Assembly (NCBI RefSeq): GCF_003634935.1
Contig: NZ_RBXO01000001.1
Span: 248,001 to 312,000 of the forward strand
Length of the DNA: 64,000 nt
Source of the DNA: Saccharothrix australiensis
Lineage (GTDB): Bacteria > Actinomycetota > Actinomycetes > Mycobacteriales > Pseudonocardiaceae
Direction: 5' to 3'
Position numbers and translations under genes: made by a program. Each line of letters opens with the position of its first letter. Within the stretch, counting starts at the first letter, position 1. The notes under the pieces were generated by a model, which saw nothing but the letters and a program-made list of their open reading frames with translations, searched no databases and was not told the origin of the DNA. This document shows, one piece after another, positions 8,287-17,534 of the stretch.

Positions 8287-8378
8287 CTCGCGAAATCGAC
8301 GGCAGCGGGCCGGAAACGGGAATTCCGGGCATTCGAGGCGGGGTCGGGAGGCTTTCCTCGTCGCAGGCGGGAGCCGCA

Positions 8379-10006
<1,628 letters not shown>

Positions 10007-10041
10007 GCGCGCGGCCGGGATGGCGTCGCGGGCCGGCCGGT

Positions 10042-10097
10042 GCGGCCGGGTGGCCGGAGTGGCGGGTGGCCGGGTGGTCGGTGTGGCCGGGTGGTCC
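10042..10097. repeat. short G-rich direct repeats before the second tetR gene
   Basis: The unit GTGGCCGGGTGGTC occurs at 10066 and 10083, with shorter GGCCGGGTGG copies before it. The tract fills most of the 166 bases between rox and the next tetR gene. No gene or operator is evident in it. Confidence 0.4.
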
Positions 10098-10172
10098 GCG
10101 CGACAGCGGTCCGGGCGGGTGGTCCGCTCCGCGCGGTGTGAACGCCCACAGCACGGCGCATACGATCAAGGG

Positions 10173-10730
10173 ATGCCACCCGACGCGGCGCGGCGCAGCG
10201 ACCGTTCGCGGTTGGCCGTGCTCACGGCCGCTCTGGAGCTGGTCGAGGAGCTCGGCTACGCGAAGCTGACCGTCGAGGCGGTCGCCGCGCGGGCGGGGGT
10301 CGGCAAGCAGACGATCTACCGGTGGTGGCCCACCAAGGGCACCCTGCTGTTCGACGCGTTCGTCGAACTCCGCGCGGCCGGGCGGGACGTCCGGCCGCGC
10401 GGCGAGTTGGGCGACGACCTCAAGCTGGAGCTGCGGGAGGCGATCGCCGAGCTGGTCGAGCGGCGGTTCGACCAGGTGTGCCGGATGCTGGTGCACGAGG
10501 CCCGGACCGACCTGGTCACCCTGCTGCTGACGCCCCGGCGGGTGGTGCTGGAGCAGCGGCTGGCGGAGGCCGGGCGGGCCGGGGAGATCCGGTCGGACGT
10601 GGACGTGCCGACGGCCGCCGAGCTGCTGCTGGGCCCGGTGTACCAGCGGTGGCTGCTGCGGACGGGCCCGTTGACGGGCGCGTTCTCCGACACGGTCGTC
10701 GACCTCACGCTCCGGGCGCTGCGGGCGTGA
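10173..10730 (+). CDS. TetR/AcrR family transcriptional regulator
   Basis: The 185-residue protein has a textbook TetR N-terminus: RLAVLTAALELVEELGYAKL, VEAVAARAGVGKQTIYRWWP, then TKGTLLFDAF (residues about 11-58). The C-terminal part (PRRVVLEQRLAEAGRAGEIR, AAELLLGPVYQRWLLRTGPL) matches the TetR_C_11 group. The chosen ATG follows AAGGG and leaves the HTH at its usual position. It lies downstream of rox in the same direction, 166 bases away, so it may or may not share regulation. No palindromic operator is obvious directly upstream. Confidence 0.87.
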   Translation: MPPDAARRSDRSRLAVLTAALELVEELGYAKLTVEAVAARAGVGKQTIYRWWPTKGTLLFDAFVELRAAGRDVRPRGELGDDLKLELREAIAELVERRFDQVCRMLVHEARTDLVTLLLTPRRVVLEQRLAEAGRAGEIRSDVDVPTAAELLLGPVYQRWLLRTGPLTGAFSDTVVDLTLRALRA

Positions 10731-10755
10731 TCGGCCTCGGTATGGTCTGCCGATC

Positions 10756-11592
10756 ATGGGGTATGCCGTGGTCGACGTCGAGACGACCGGGTTCGCGGCG
10801 GGCCGGTCGGACCGGATCGTCGAAGTCGCCGTGGTGCACGTGGACGAGCTGGGCAGGCGGACCGGCGAGTGGTGCACGCTGCTGAACCCCGGCCGCGACC
10901 TGGGTCCCCAGCACGTGCACCGGATCAGCGCCGCCGACGTGTGGGACGCGCCCACGTTCGCGCGGGCCGCCGGCGCGCTCGCCCGCAGGCTCGCCGGGCG
11001 GGTGCTGGTCGCGCACAACCTGGGGTTCGACGCGCGGTTCCTGGCGGCCGAGTTCGGCCGGCTGGGCGTCGACCTCGCCCTCGACGGGCTGTGCACGATG
11101 CGGTTGGCCGCGCGGTACCTGCCCGGCCGCGGGCGGTCGCTGCGGGAGTGCTGCGCGGCGGCGGGCGTCGCGTTGGACGACGCGCACTCGGCGCTGCACG
11201 ACGCCCGCGCCACCGCCGGGCTGCTCGCGCACTACCTGCGGCACGGTGCGTTGGCGGGGCCGACCGTCCCGTGGCCCCGGCTGCCCGGCGACGACGTCGG
11301 CGAGGTGCGCCGGGGCCACGCGGTGGCGACCGCGCCGATCGAGCGGGTCGCGCTGCGGCCGGGCGACCGGGTGGCGTTCACCGGTCAGCTGGCGGAACCG
11401 CGCGACGTGTGGATCTCCCGCGCGCACGACGCCGGGCTGGTGAGCCAGAGCTGCGTGACGCGGTCGACGCGGGTGCTCGTCGCGGCCGACCCGTTCACGT
11501 TGTCCGGCAAGGCGCGGCGGGCTCGGGCGTACCGGGTGCCGATCGTGCCCGAACGGGCGTTCGGCGCGCTGGTCGAGGCGTTGCGCCGGTGA
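10756..11592 (+). CDS. DEDDh 3'-5' exonuclease with a C-terminal BRCT-like domain
   Basis: Residues 1-170 form an epsilon-type exonuclease: ExoI DVETTG (7-12), ExoII HNLGFDARFL (about 91), and ExoIII HSALHDARATAGLL (about 144) with the histidine-aspartate pair of the DEDDh class. The four metal-binding acidic residues appear present. After a linker, about residues 200-275 (GDRVAFTGQLAEPRDVWISR through CVTRSTRVLVAADPFTLSGK) look like the BRCT domain found fused to such exonucleases in actinobacteria. Likely role is trimming or proofreading 3' ends in DNA repair. It starts 25 bases after the tetR stop, so the two may be cotranscribed. Confidence 0.85.
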   Translation: MGYAVVDVETTGFAAGRSDRIVEVAVVHVDELGRRTGEWCTLLNPGRDLGPQHVHRISAADVWDAPTFARAAGALARRLAGRVLVAHNLGFDARFLAAEFGRLGVDLALDGLCTMRLAARYLPGRGRSLRECCAAAGVALDDAHSALHDARATAGLLAHYLRHGALAGPTVPWPRLPGDDVGEVRRGHAVATAPIERVALRPGDRVAFTGQLAEPRDVWISRAHDAGLVSQSCVTRSTRVLVAADPFTLSGKARRARAYRVPIVPERAFGALVEALRR

Positions 11593-11696
11593 TCGAAGAT
11601 CACCGTACCGGGTGGTATGCGTGCACTTGAAAAGCCTGCTACCCGTGGGGATGCTCGTCGTGGACAAGCCTGCACACGGCGGAGGGCACAGGTCCT

Positions 11697-12530
11697 ATGA
11701 GTACCGCGCAGACGACGGCATCCCGTGCGGTGTGGGACGAACTCGTCTCCGCGCTCCCCGTCGGCGTGCTGCTCCAGGACGCGAGCGGCGCGGTGCTCGC
11801 GGGCAACCGGCTCGCCGCGTCGCTGATGGGCGTGCCCTGCGCCGAGCTGCGCGGTTTCCGGCGACCGGCCGCGTGGGACGCGTCGGGCGCGCCGCTGCCG
11901 TCGTGCGCCGAGCTGTCGTCGCAGGTGCTGCGCACCGGTGCGCCGTTGACCATCCCGATGGTCCTGCCGCACGCGCGGCTGTGGGCCGAGTACCACCCGC
12001 TCGAACCCCGGCAGCAGGTGCTGGTGGTGCTGCGGCCGGTGCAGTCGGACGTGCCGCACTCCGCGCGCCTGCTCGACGGGCTCACCGGGCTGCCCGGCCG
12101 GGCGCTGCTGCTCGACCGGCTAGACCAGGCGCTGACGCGGGCGCGCACGCACGGCACGCTGGCGTCGCTGGTGCTGGCCGACGTGCACCGGATGGCGGCG
12201 GTGAACCGGGCGCACGGTTTCCAGCGCGGCGACGAGTTGCTGACGGCGATCGCGGGGCGGCTGCGGCAGGGGCTGCGCGACGACTACACGGTGGCTCGGT
12301 ACGGCGGCGACGAGTTCGCGGTCGTGGCGGAGCACCCGAACGGCAGCGGTGAGGCGGTGGCGGCGCGGGTGCGGGAGCTGGCCGGGCGGTCCGTGCGGAT
12401 CGGCGGTGTGCGGCTGCGGCCCGGTGTGCGGGTGTGCTGGGTGACCAGTGACGGCGACGCGGCGGTGCACTCGGTGCTCGCGCACGTGGAGGAACGCCTG
12501 CGGCACACCGGTCCGCGCACGCCGGCCTGA
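11697..12530 (+). CDS. PAS-GGDEF diguanylate cyclase
   Basis: The 277-residue protein has an N-terminal PAS-like sensor (ELVSALPVGVLLQDASGAVL, residues 15-110), the LDGLTGLPGR hinge at about 126, and a GGDEF domain with an intact signature RYGGDEFAVV (GGDEF at 203-207). The usual DxDxFKxxND strand is changed to LADVHRMAAVNRAHG but keeps one metal-binding aspartate. The product-inhibition site is absent: the residue six before the first signature G is Y, not D. There are no membrane segments, so it is probably a soluble cyclase making c-di-GMP on an unknown signal. The altered metal strand leaves some doubt about activity. Confidence 0.85.
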   Translation: MSTAQTTASRAVWDELVSALPVGVLLQDASGAVLAGNRLAASLMGVPCAELRGFRRPAAWDASGAPLPSCAELSSQVLRTGAPLTIPMVLPHARLWAEYHPLEPRQQVLVVLRPVQSDVPHSARLLDGLTGLPGRALLLDRLDQALTRARTHGTLASLVLADVHRMAAVNRAHGFQRGDELLTAIAGRLRQGLRDDYTVARYGGDEFAVVAEHPNGSGEAVAARVRELAGRSVRIGGVRLRPGVRVCWVTSDGDAAVHSVLAHVEERLRHTGPRTPA

Positions 12531-12619
12531 CGCCGGGACCGGCGCGGCGGGGGCGGGCGAGATCCCGACCCGGACGACGCGGTCCCGCTCCGGACCAGCG
12601 AATTCGGTGCCGGCAGGGC

Positions 12620-12652
12620 TGAGCCCCCGGCGCGGTGGGCGCCGGGGGCTCA
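12620..12652. terminator. bidirectional terminator
   Basis: A perfect 14-bp stem (TGAGCCCCCGGCGC and its complement) closes a 5-base loop between two convergent genes, the PAS-GGDEF gene and the large repeat-protein gene. There is no T-run, as usual in high-G+C actinomycetes. Confidence 0.85.
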
Positions 12653-12711
12653 GTCGTGGAGCCGGGAGGCTCGGTGTCGCCGAGCCACGCGGGCTCGTCG
12701 TGCCGGATCGG

Positions 12712-15700
12712 TCAGATGCGCGGCAGGATCTCGGTCGTCTCCAGCGCGCCGAACACGGTCCGCGCGTCCAGGCCGGCCATCGCCGGCGTGCTGACGCGCT
12801 CGGCGATCGCCGTCACCGGCCGCGTCGCCGCGACCTGGCCCAGCGCCTCGGTGCTCCCGCCACCCAGCACCGGCTCGACGAGGGCGTGCTCGCCCAGCAC
12901 GGGGAGCGCCGTGCGCGGCTGGCCGACGCCCGCCACCGGCACCACGAAGGGCAGGGCGACGGGGGACGCGACCGGCAGGCTCGGCAGGTCGCGCTGGAGG
13001 TCCCGCACCGGCAGGAGCGCTTCCACCGCCGAGGTCGACAGGACCTCGTCACCGACCAGCGGCAGGGTGCCGCTGAACGACCGCTCGGCGGTGTCCAGCA
13101 GGCCACCGTGGTTGGCGGCGAACACCGGCTGGGACAGGTCGGCGTTCCGGACGACGGTCGTCTGCGCCCGGTCGACGTGGCCAACGGGCTCGGCCCGGTC
13201 GAGGTGGCCGGTCAGCGTCGAGAACGCGCCGGGCCGCGCACCCTGGACGGACCGGGCGCGCTCGGACCGGGTGGCCTGCCGGGGCTGCGCGGTCGGCTGG
13301 AACCGGTCGGTCCGGAACTCGGTGGGCCGCTGGAACCCGGTGGGGCGCTGGAACTCGGTGGGCCGCTGGGACCGGGCGGCCCGCTGGGGCGACCGGGTCC
13401 GCTGGGCCGACCGGGACTGCTGGGGCTGCCCGGCCCGCTGGGGCTGCGCCGCCTGCTGGGGGTGCGCCGCCTGCTGGGGGTGCGCCGCCTGCTGGGACTG
13501 GCCGGTCCGCGGCAGGTGCGCGGTGTCGGCGGACCGCAAGCCCTCGGTCAGCCCGCCCAGCGCGGTCTGGCCGGCGAACGCCAGTGCGCCGCCCGGCCCG
13601 TCGGTGGGCAGGCCGTGCCGGCCGATCACCTGCGTCAGCACCGGCAGCACGGCCGGCTCGGACACCGCGGACCGCTCGGCCGACCGCCCCGGCAGCGCGT
13701 TCGGGACCACCGCGGTCGGCTGCTGCCGCACGCCCAGGTCGGACATCCGGTCCAGGCTGCCGAACGACGCCAGCCGGTCCAGCCCGGCCAGCGCGGGCAG
13801 CTCGGTCGGGCCCATCAGGCTGTCGACGCTGCTCGGGAGCTGGATGCTCTGCGGGCTCAGCTCACGGGTCGCCTCGTCGTCGCCCCCGGTGCGCTGGCGT
13901 GCGCTGTCGCGCACGTCGAGGGTCGCGGTGCCGAGCACCTCGCCGGGCACGTCGTGCACGACGGGACGCGTCTCGGTCGGCAGCGAGAACTGCTGCGCGG
14001 CCATCGAGCCCCGGCCCGTCGCGCCGGACTTGCCGCCCGACTCGGACAGGCTGGTGTTGCGGGTCTCCGTCGCGGAGTGGCCGGCCACGGCCACCGCGTC
14101 GCCGAACGCGCCGGACTGGGCGTTCACCGGCGCGGCCAGCAGGTTGCCGGACAGCGAGGAGTCCATCGCCTCGGTCTCGTGGTCGCCGCCGGCGACCACG
14201 GCGTTGTCGTTGGCGGCGACCGACTTGCCGTTGCCCGCGGCCGACACCGTGTCGCCGAACACCTGGAGCGGCAGGGCCGCCGGCGCGCTGACGCCGTTGC
14301 CCGCCACCGATCCCCGGTTGCCCGCGGTGCGCACGTCGCCGCCGGAGAACGAGGTGTAGTCGTTCCGCACGGCGCTGGTCGGGTTGCCCGCCGCGCCGAC
14401 CGCGCTGCCGTACACCTGCGGCGACGACGCCTGGGGCGCGGACAGGACGTTGCCCGCGACCGTGCCCTCGTCGCCGGTGGACAGCGCCGAGCCGCCGGAC
14501 CGCGCGTCGAGCTGGTTGCCCACCTCGGACGAGCTGTTGCCGACGCCCACGGCGGAGAGGCCGAACAGCTGCGCCGGGTTCGAGGTCGGCGCCTCGACGA
14601 TGTTGCCGGACGCCGAGCCGTGCTTGCCGGTCGCCTCGGCCGGACCGCCGGCCACGACCGTGGTGTCGCTGTCGCCCTTGGCGTACGGGTTGCCGACCGC
14701 GCCGGCCGCGTCGCCGAACGCCTGCGCGCCGACGGCCGTGGGCGCGGTGATCACGTTGCTCGACCCGGTGCCGTTGTCGTCGCGGCTGTTGGGCGCGCCG
14801 CCGGCGCGGATCACCTTCCGCTCCGCGGCGGTGCCCGAGGCCGCGCCACCGACACCGGCGCCGTTGCCGAACCCCTCGGCGGGCACGCCCAGCGGCGCCT
14901 GGCCGATGTTGCCGGAGCCCACGCTGTCGTTGCCGGTGGTGCCGTTGTAGCCGCCGGCGTTGGACTCCACCCGGTTGTCGCAGCGGGCGGTGGCGACGCC
15001 GCCGCCGGACACGCCGTTGCCGCACAGGTCGACCGCGCCCGCCGGAGGCGTGTTCGCCGAGTTGCCGGACAGCACCGAGCGGTCGCCGTTGGTCAGCGTC
15101 TCGCCGCCGGCGGTGGCGGCGGAGTCGTTGCGGTGCGTGGCCGAGCTGTTGCCGAGCACCGACCCGACCGCGTTGCCGCCGCCGGACACCGGCAGCGCGA
15201 CCGGCGCGTCGGCGATCGTGCCGGACACCGTCGAGTCGTCGCCGCTGGTGTCCGTGACGCCGCCGGCCTTCGCGGTGTTCGCGCTGGTGCTGGCCGCGTC
15301 CGCGGTGGCGGCGCCGGCGGCGGCGTTGTCGTTCAGCGTGACGGGGCCGGCCAGCTGCGGCTGGACCACGTTGCCCGCGACGGTCGAGTCCTCGCCGCTG
15401 GCGTCGATGAACCGGGCCGCGCCGTTGCGGGCGATCCGCGAGCCGCCCGCGGTGGAGCTGGTGGCCGCGTCGGCCCGCGTGTCGGCGTTGCCGAGGGCGC
15501 CGCCGACGGCGTTGCCGTTGGCCGTGGCCGCCGTGGCGAGGGGCACGCCGACGACGTTGCCGACCGCCGAGCCGCGGTCGCCGTTCGCGGTGAGCGCACC
15601 GCCGGAGCGCGCGGTGCTGTCGGCGGACGCCGTGCTGGTGGCGACACCGGCCGCGCCGATGCCGTTGTTCGCCGCCTGGACGGGCGTCGCCTGCTGGAGC

Positions 15701-16332
15701 GCCACGACGTTGCCGGACAGGGAGCCGTCCGAGCCGTCGGAGTCGACGCCGCCGCCGGCGACGGCGTCCTGCCGCGCGGTGCTCTCCGAGTGGGCGGTCG
15801 CGCCGACGGCGACCGCGTTGCCGGTCACCAGGACCGGGTCCGCGGCGTGGGCGGCGACGGTGTTGCCGGCCAGCGAGCCGCGCGAGCCGTCGGCCTCGAT
15901 GTCGCCGGTGCTGTGGGTGGACTGGTGGCACTCGGCGGCGGAGCGGGCGTCGCCGCCTGCCGCGATGGCGTTGCCGCACGCCTTGACCGGCACGACGACG
16001 TCGCCGTCGACCGAGTTGCCGCGGGTCACGTGCCCGGTGTCGGTCGAGGCCAGGCGGCCCTGCGCCGCGCGGACCAGCGGGTTGTGCGGGACGGTGGCGC
16101 GCAGGCTGTCGGTGCTGATCTCGTGCTTCAGCTCCGGCAGGTTCCGGTTGCCGACCGGCGTGCCCAGGTTGTTCTCGTCCACCTCGATCGGCACGCGGAC
16201 CTTGGTGTCCAGCGGCGAGGGAGGCGCGTCGGGGCTGACGTTCTCCTGGGCTGAAGCGATGCCCGTGCCGAGCATCAGCAGACCACCCGTGACAAGTGCG
16301 GACTGGATACCGCGCTTGGCCCAGGTTTGCAT
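12712..16332 (-). CDS. large secreted chaplin-like repeat protein
   Basis: The 1206-residue protein has a signal peptide (AKRGIQSALVTGGLLMLGTG, then IASA-Q cleavage near residue 28). From about residue 104 to 767 there are about 13 copies of a 51-residue unit with the pattern S-x-x-G-N-V-V-x-x-P-x-x-x-P-V-x-x-x-G-N-A-V-x-x-x-G, which closely resembles the chaplin domain. Two units (first and seventh) also keep the paired cysteines (ACGNAIAAGGDARSAAEC; LCGNGVSGGGVATARC). The C-terminal 430 residues are low in order and include a Q-rich tract with HPQQAAHPQQAAQPQ and repeated RPTEFQRPTGFQ. No sortase signal or membrane anchor is visible. Chaplins form amyloid surface films on aerial hyphae; this protein is far longer. 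An AAGGAG box precedes the ATG. Confidence 0.8.
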   Translation of the reverse strand: MQTWAKRGIQSALVTGGLLMLGTGIASAQENVSPDAPPSPLDTKVRVPIEVDENNLGTPVGNRNLPELKHEISTDSLRATVPHNPLVRAAQGRLASTDTGHVTRGNSVDGDVVVPVKACGNAIAAGGDARSAAECHQSTHSTGDIEADGSRGSLAGNTVAAHAADPVLVTGNAVAVGATAHSESTARQDAVAGGGVDSDGSDGSLSGNVVALQQATPVQAANNGIGAAGVATSTASADSTARSGGALTANGDRGSAVGNVVGVPLATAATANGNAVGGALGNADTRADAATSSTAGGSRIARNGAARFIDASGEDSTVAGNVVQPQLAGPVTLNDNAAAGAATADAASTSANTAKAGGVTDTSGDDSTVSGTIADAPVALPVSGGGNAVGSVLGNSSATHRNDSAATAGGETLTNGDRSVLSGNSANTPPAGAVDLCGNGVSGGGVATARCDNRVESNAGGYNGTTGNDSVGSGNIGQAPLGVPAEGFGNGAGVGGAASGTAAERKVIRAGGAPNSRDDNGTGSSNVITAPTAVGAQAFGDAAGAVGNPYAKGDSDTTVVAGGPAEATGKHGSASGNIVEAPTSNPAQLFGLSAVGVGNSSSEVGNQLDARSGGSALSTGDEGTVAGNVLSAPQASSPQVYGSAVGAAGNPTSAVRNDYTSFSGGDVRTAGNRGSVAGNGVSAPAALPLQVFGDTVSAAGNGKSVAANDNAVVAGGDHETEAMDSSLSGNLLAAPVNAQSGAFGDAVAVAGHSATETRNTSLSESGGKSGATGRGSMAAQQFSLPTETRPVVHDVPGEVLGTATLDVRDSARQRTGGDDEATRELSPQSIQLPSSVDSLMGPTELPALAGLDRLASFGSLDRMSDLGVRQQPTAVVPNALPGRSAERSAVSEPAVLPVLTQVIGRHGLPTDGPGGALAFAGQTALGGLTEGLRSADTAHLPRTGQSQQAAHPQQAAHPQQAAQPQRAGQPQQSRSAQRTRSPQRAARSQRPTEFQRPTGFQRPTEFRTDRFQPTAQPRQATRSERARSVQGARPGAFSTLTGHLDRAEPVGHVDRAQTTVVRNADLSQPVFAANHGGLLDTAERSFSGTLPLVGDEVLSTSAVEALLPVRDLQRDLPSLPVASPVALPFVVPVAGVGQPRTALPVLGEHALVEPVLGGGSTEALGQVAATRPVTAIAERVSTPAMAGLDARTVFGALETTEILPRI

Positions 16333-16518
16333 GGGTTCTCCTTCTTCAGTGTCCCGTTGCGGGAGGTGAGGGGTGGTCGGACGCGGTTGCCAACGTCGGG
16401 CCGGCCACCCGGATCGGGGGGTGGTGCGCGGCTTCTCGACCGGGTGCGGACGTGCGCGAAGAGCGCGTCGGTCGATGACCGGGACGGCCGGCAGGCCGCC
16501 GCGGACCGCGCGCGTGGA

Positions 16519-17358
16519 TCAGTCGGGGGTGGTGCCCGGCTGCTTGCCGGGCAGCGTGGTGTTCCGCTCGGTGGCGGGCAGCAGCGCCCTGGCCACGGCG
16601 GTGTCGACGCCGTCGGCGGTCACGCCCGTGGCCGGGCCGCTGCCGCCGGCGGCGGAACCGGCTCCGTCGCCGCCGCACGAGCAGTGCGCGGGCACGCCGA
16701 ACGGGGGCGTGAACGGGGCGAGCGGCACGTCGACCGGCTCACCCCGCCGAACGCCTGGCTCGTCGGCGGGCAGCGCGCCGGGCGACTGCTCCGCCGAGGC
16801 CGCCCGGATCTCGCCGAGCAGGCTGAACGGCCCTTGCACCACCGGGGTGCCGAGGGAAACCGGCACGGCGGTGGCGGTCGGGGCGGTCTCGGTGGGCCGG
16901 GCTTCCGCCACGCGCCCGCCGTGCTGCGGCCGCCCGGCGCGGTGCTCGCCGCGGACCGGGACGGCGGTGGGGTGCTCGAACCAGGAACCCACCCGGTCGA
17001 CCGCGCCGCGGATCTCCTCCGCGACCTGGCCGAGGTCGGGCGGCGTCACGTCCTCCGCCCGCTGGGCGCGCAACGCGGTGTCGAGGTCGCGCACGGTCGC
17101 GGTGGTGTCGAGGTCGCGCACGGTCGCGCGGACCGGCGCGACGGCCTCCTGGACGGGCCGGTGCTCGGCGACGACCCGCGTGACGACGCCGACCACGCCT
17201 TCGTGGTCGGCCGCCTGCGCGGCGGCGGGCGCGGCGGACAACGCCCACGCGGCGGCGGTGCCCGCCAGCGCGCCGCCGCCGACCAGCAGGGCGCGGGAGA
17301 GCAGCCGCCGGACGCGGCTCACCCCCGCACCCGCTCGCTGGCCGGCCGACGACAGCAC
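16519..17358 (-). CDS. secreted protein of unknown function beside the chaplin-like gene
   Basis: The 279-residue product begins with a basic stretch and a signal sequence (RALLVGGGALAGTAAAWALS, AAPAAAQA-AD near residue 50), which could also serve as a membrane anchor. The mature part includes two copies of ATVRDLDT (about residues 78-95), a helical segment DVTPPDLGQVAEEIRGAVDRV, and a short CSCGGDG motif near residue 230. No domain is recognised. The GTG start has a GGAGG box. It is transcribed toward and 186 bases upstream of the chaplin-like gene, so both may belong to one surface-related unit; that is inference from position and shared secretion. Confidence 0.65.
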   Translation of the reverse strand: MLSSAGQRAGAGVSRVRRLLSRALLVGGGALAGTAAAWALSAAPAAAQAADHEGVVGVVTRVVAEHRPVQEAVAPVRATVRDLDTTATVRDLDTALRAQRAEDVTPPDLGQVAEEIRGAVDRVGSWFEHPTAVPVRGEHRAGRPQHGGRVAEARPTETAPTATAVPVSLGTPVVQGPFSLLGEIRAASAEQSPGALPADEPGVRRGEPVDVPLAPFTPPFGVPAHCSCGGDGAGSAAGGSGPATGVTADGVDTAVARALLPATERNTTLPGKQPGTTPD

Positions 17359-17534
17359 TGGAACCTCCGCCTGGACGCTGGATTCGCCGGCACCGTCGAT
17401 CGGAAGTGATCAAGCCGACGCCGACGAGCGTGCCAGGAGCCGGGGCGGGCGCGCACCCGTTCGCCGCCCTGTTCGCCGGATCGTGTGATCGACACTCCGT
17501 GTTGTCGGATATGACCGAGCGTAACCTACTCTGG

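Noticed and set aside
12448-16254. Long open frame on the plus strand, over 1200 codons, opposite the chaplin-like gene
   Set aside because: Its translation is rich in R, V, H and G without any recognisable domain, and it exists because codons of the minus-strand gene end in G or C and so give few stops on the opposite strand. The minus-strand product has a signal peptide and regular repeats.
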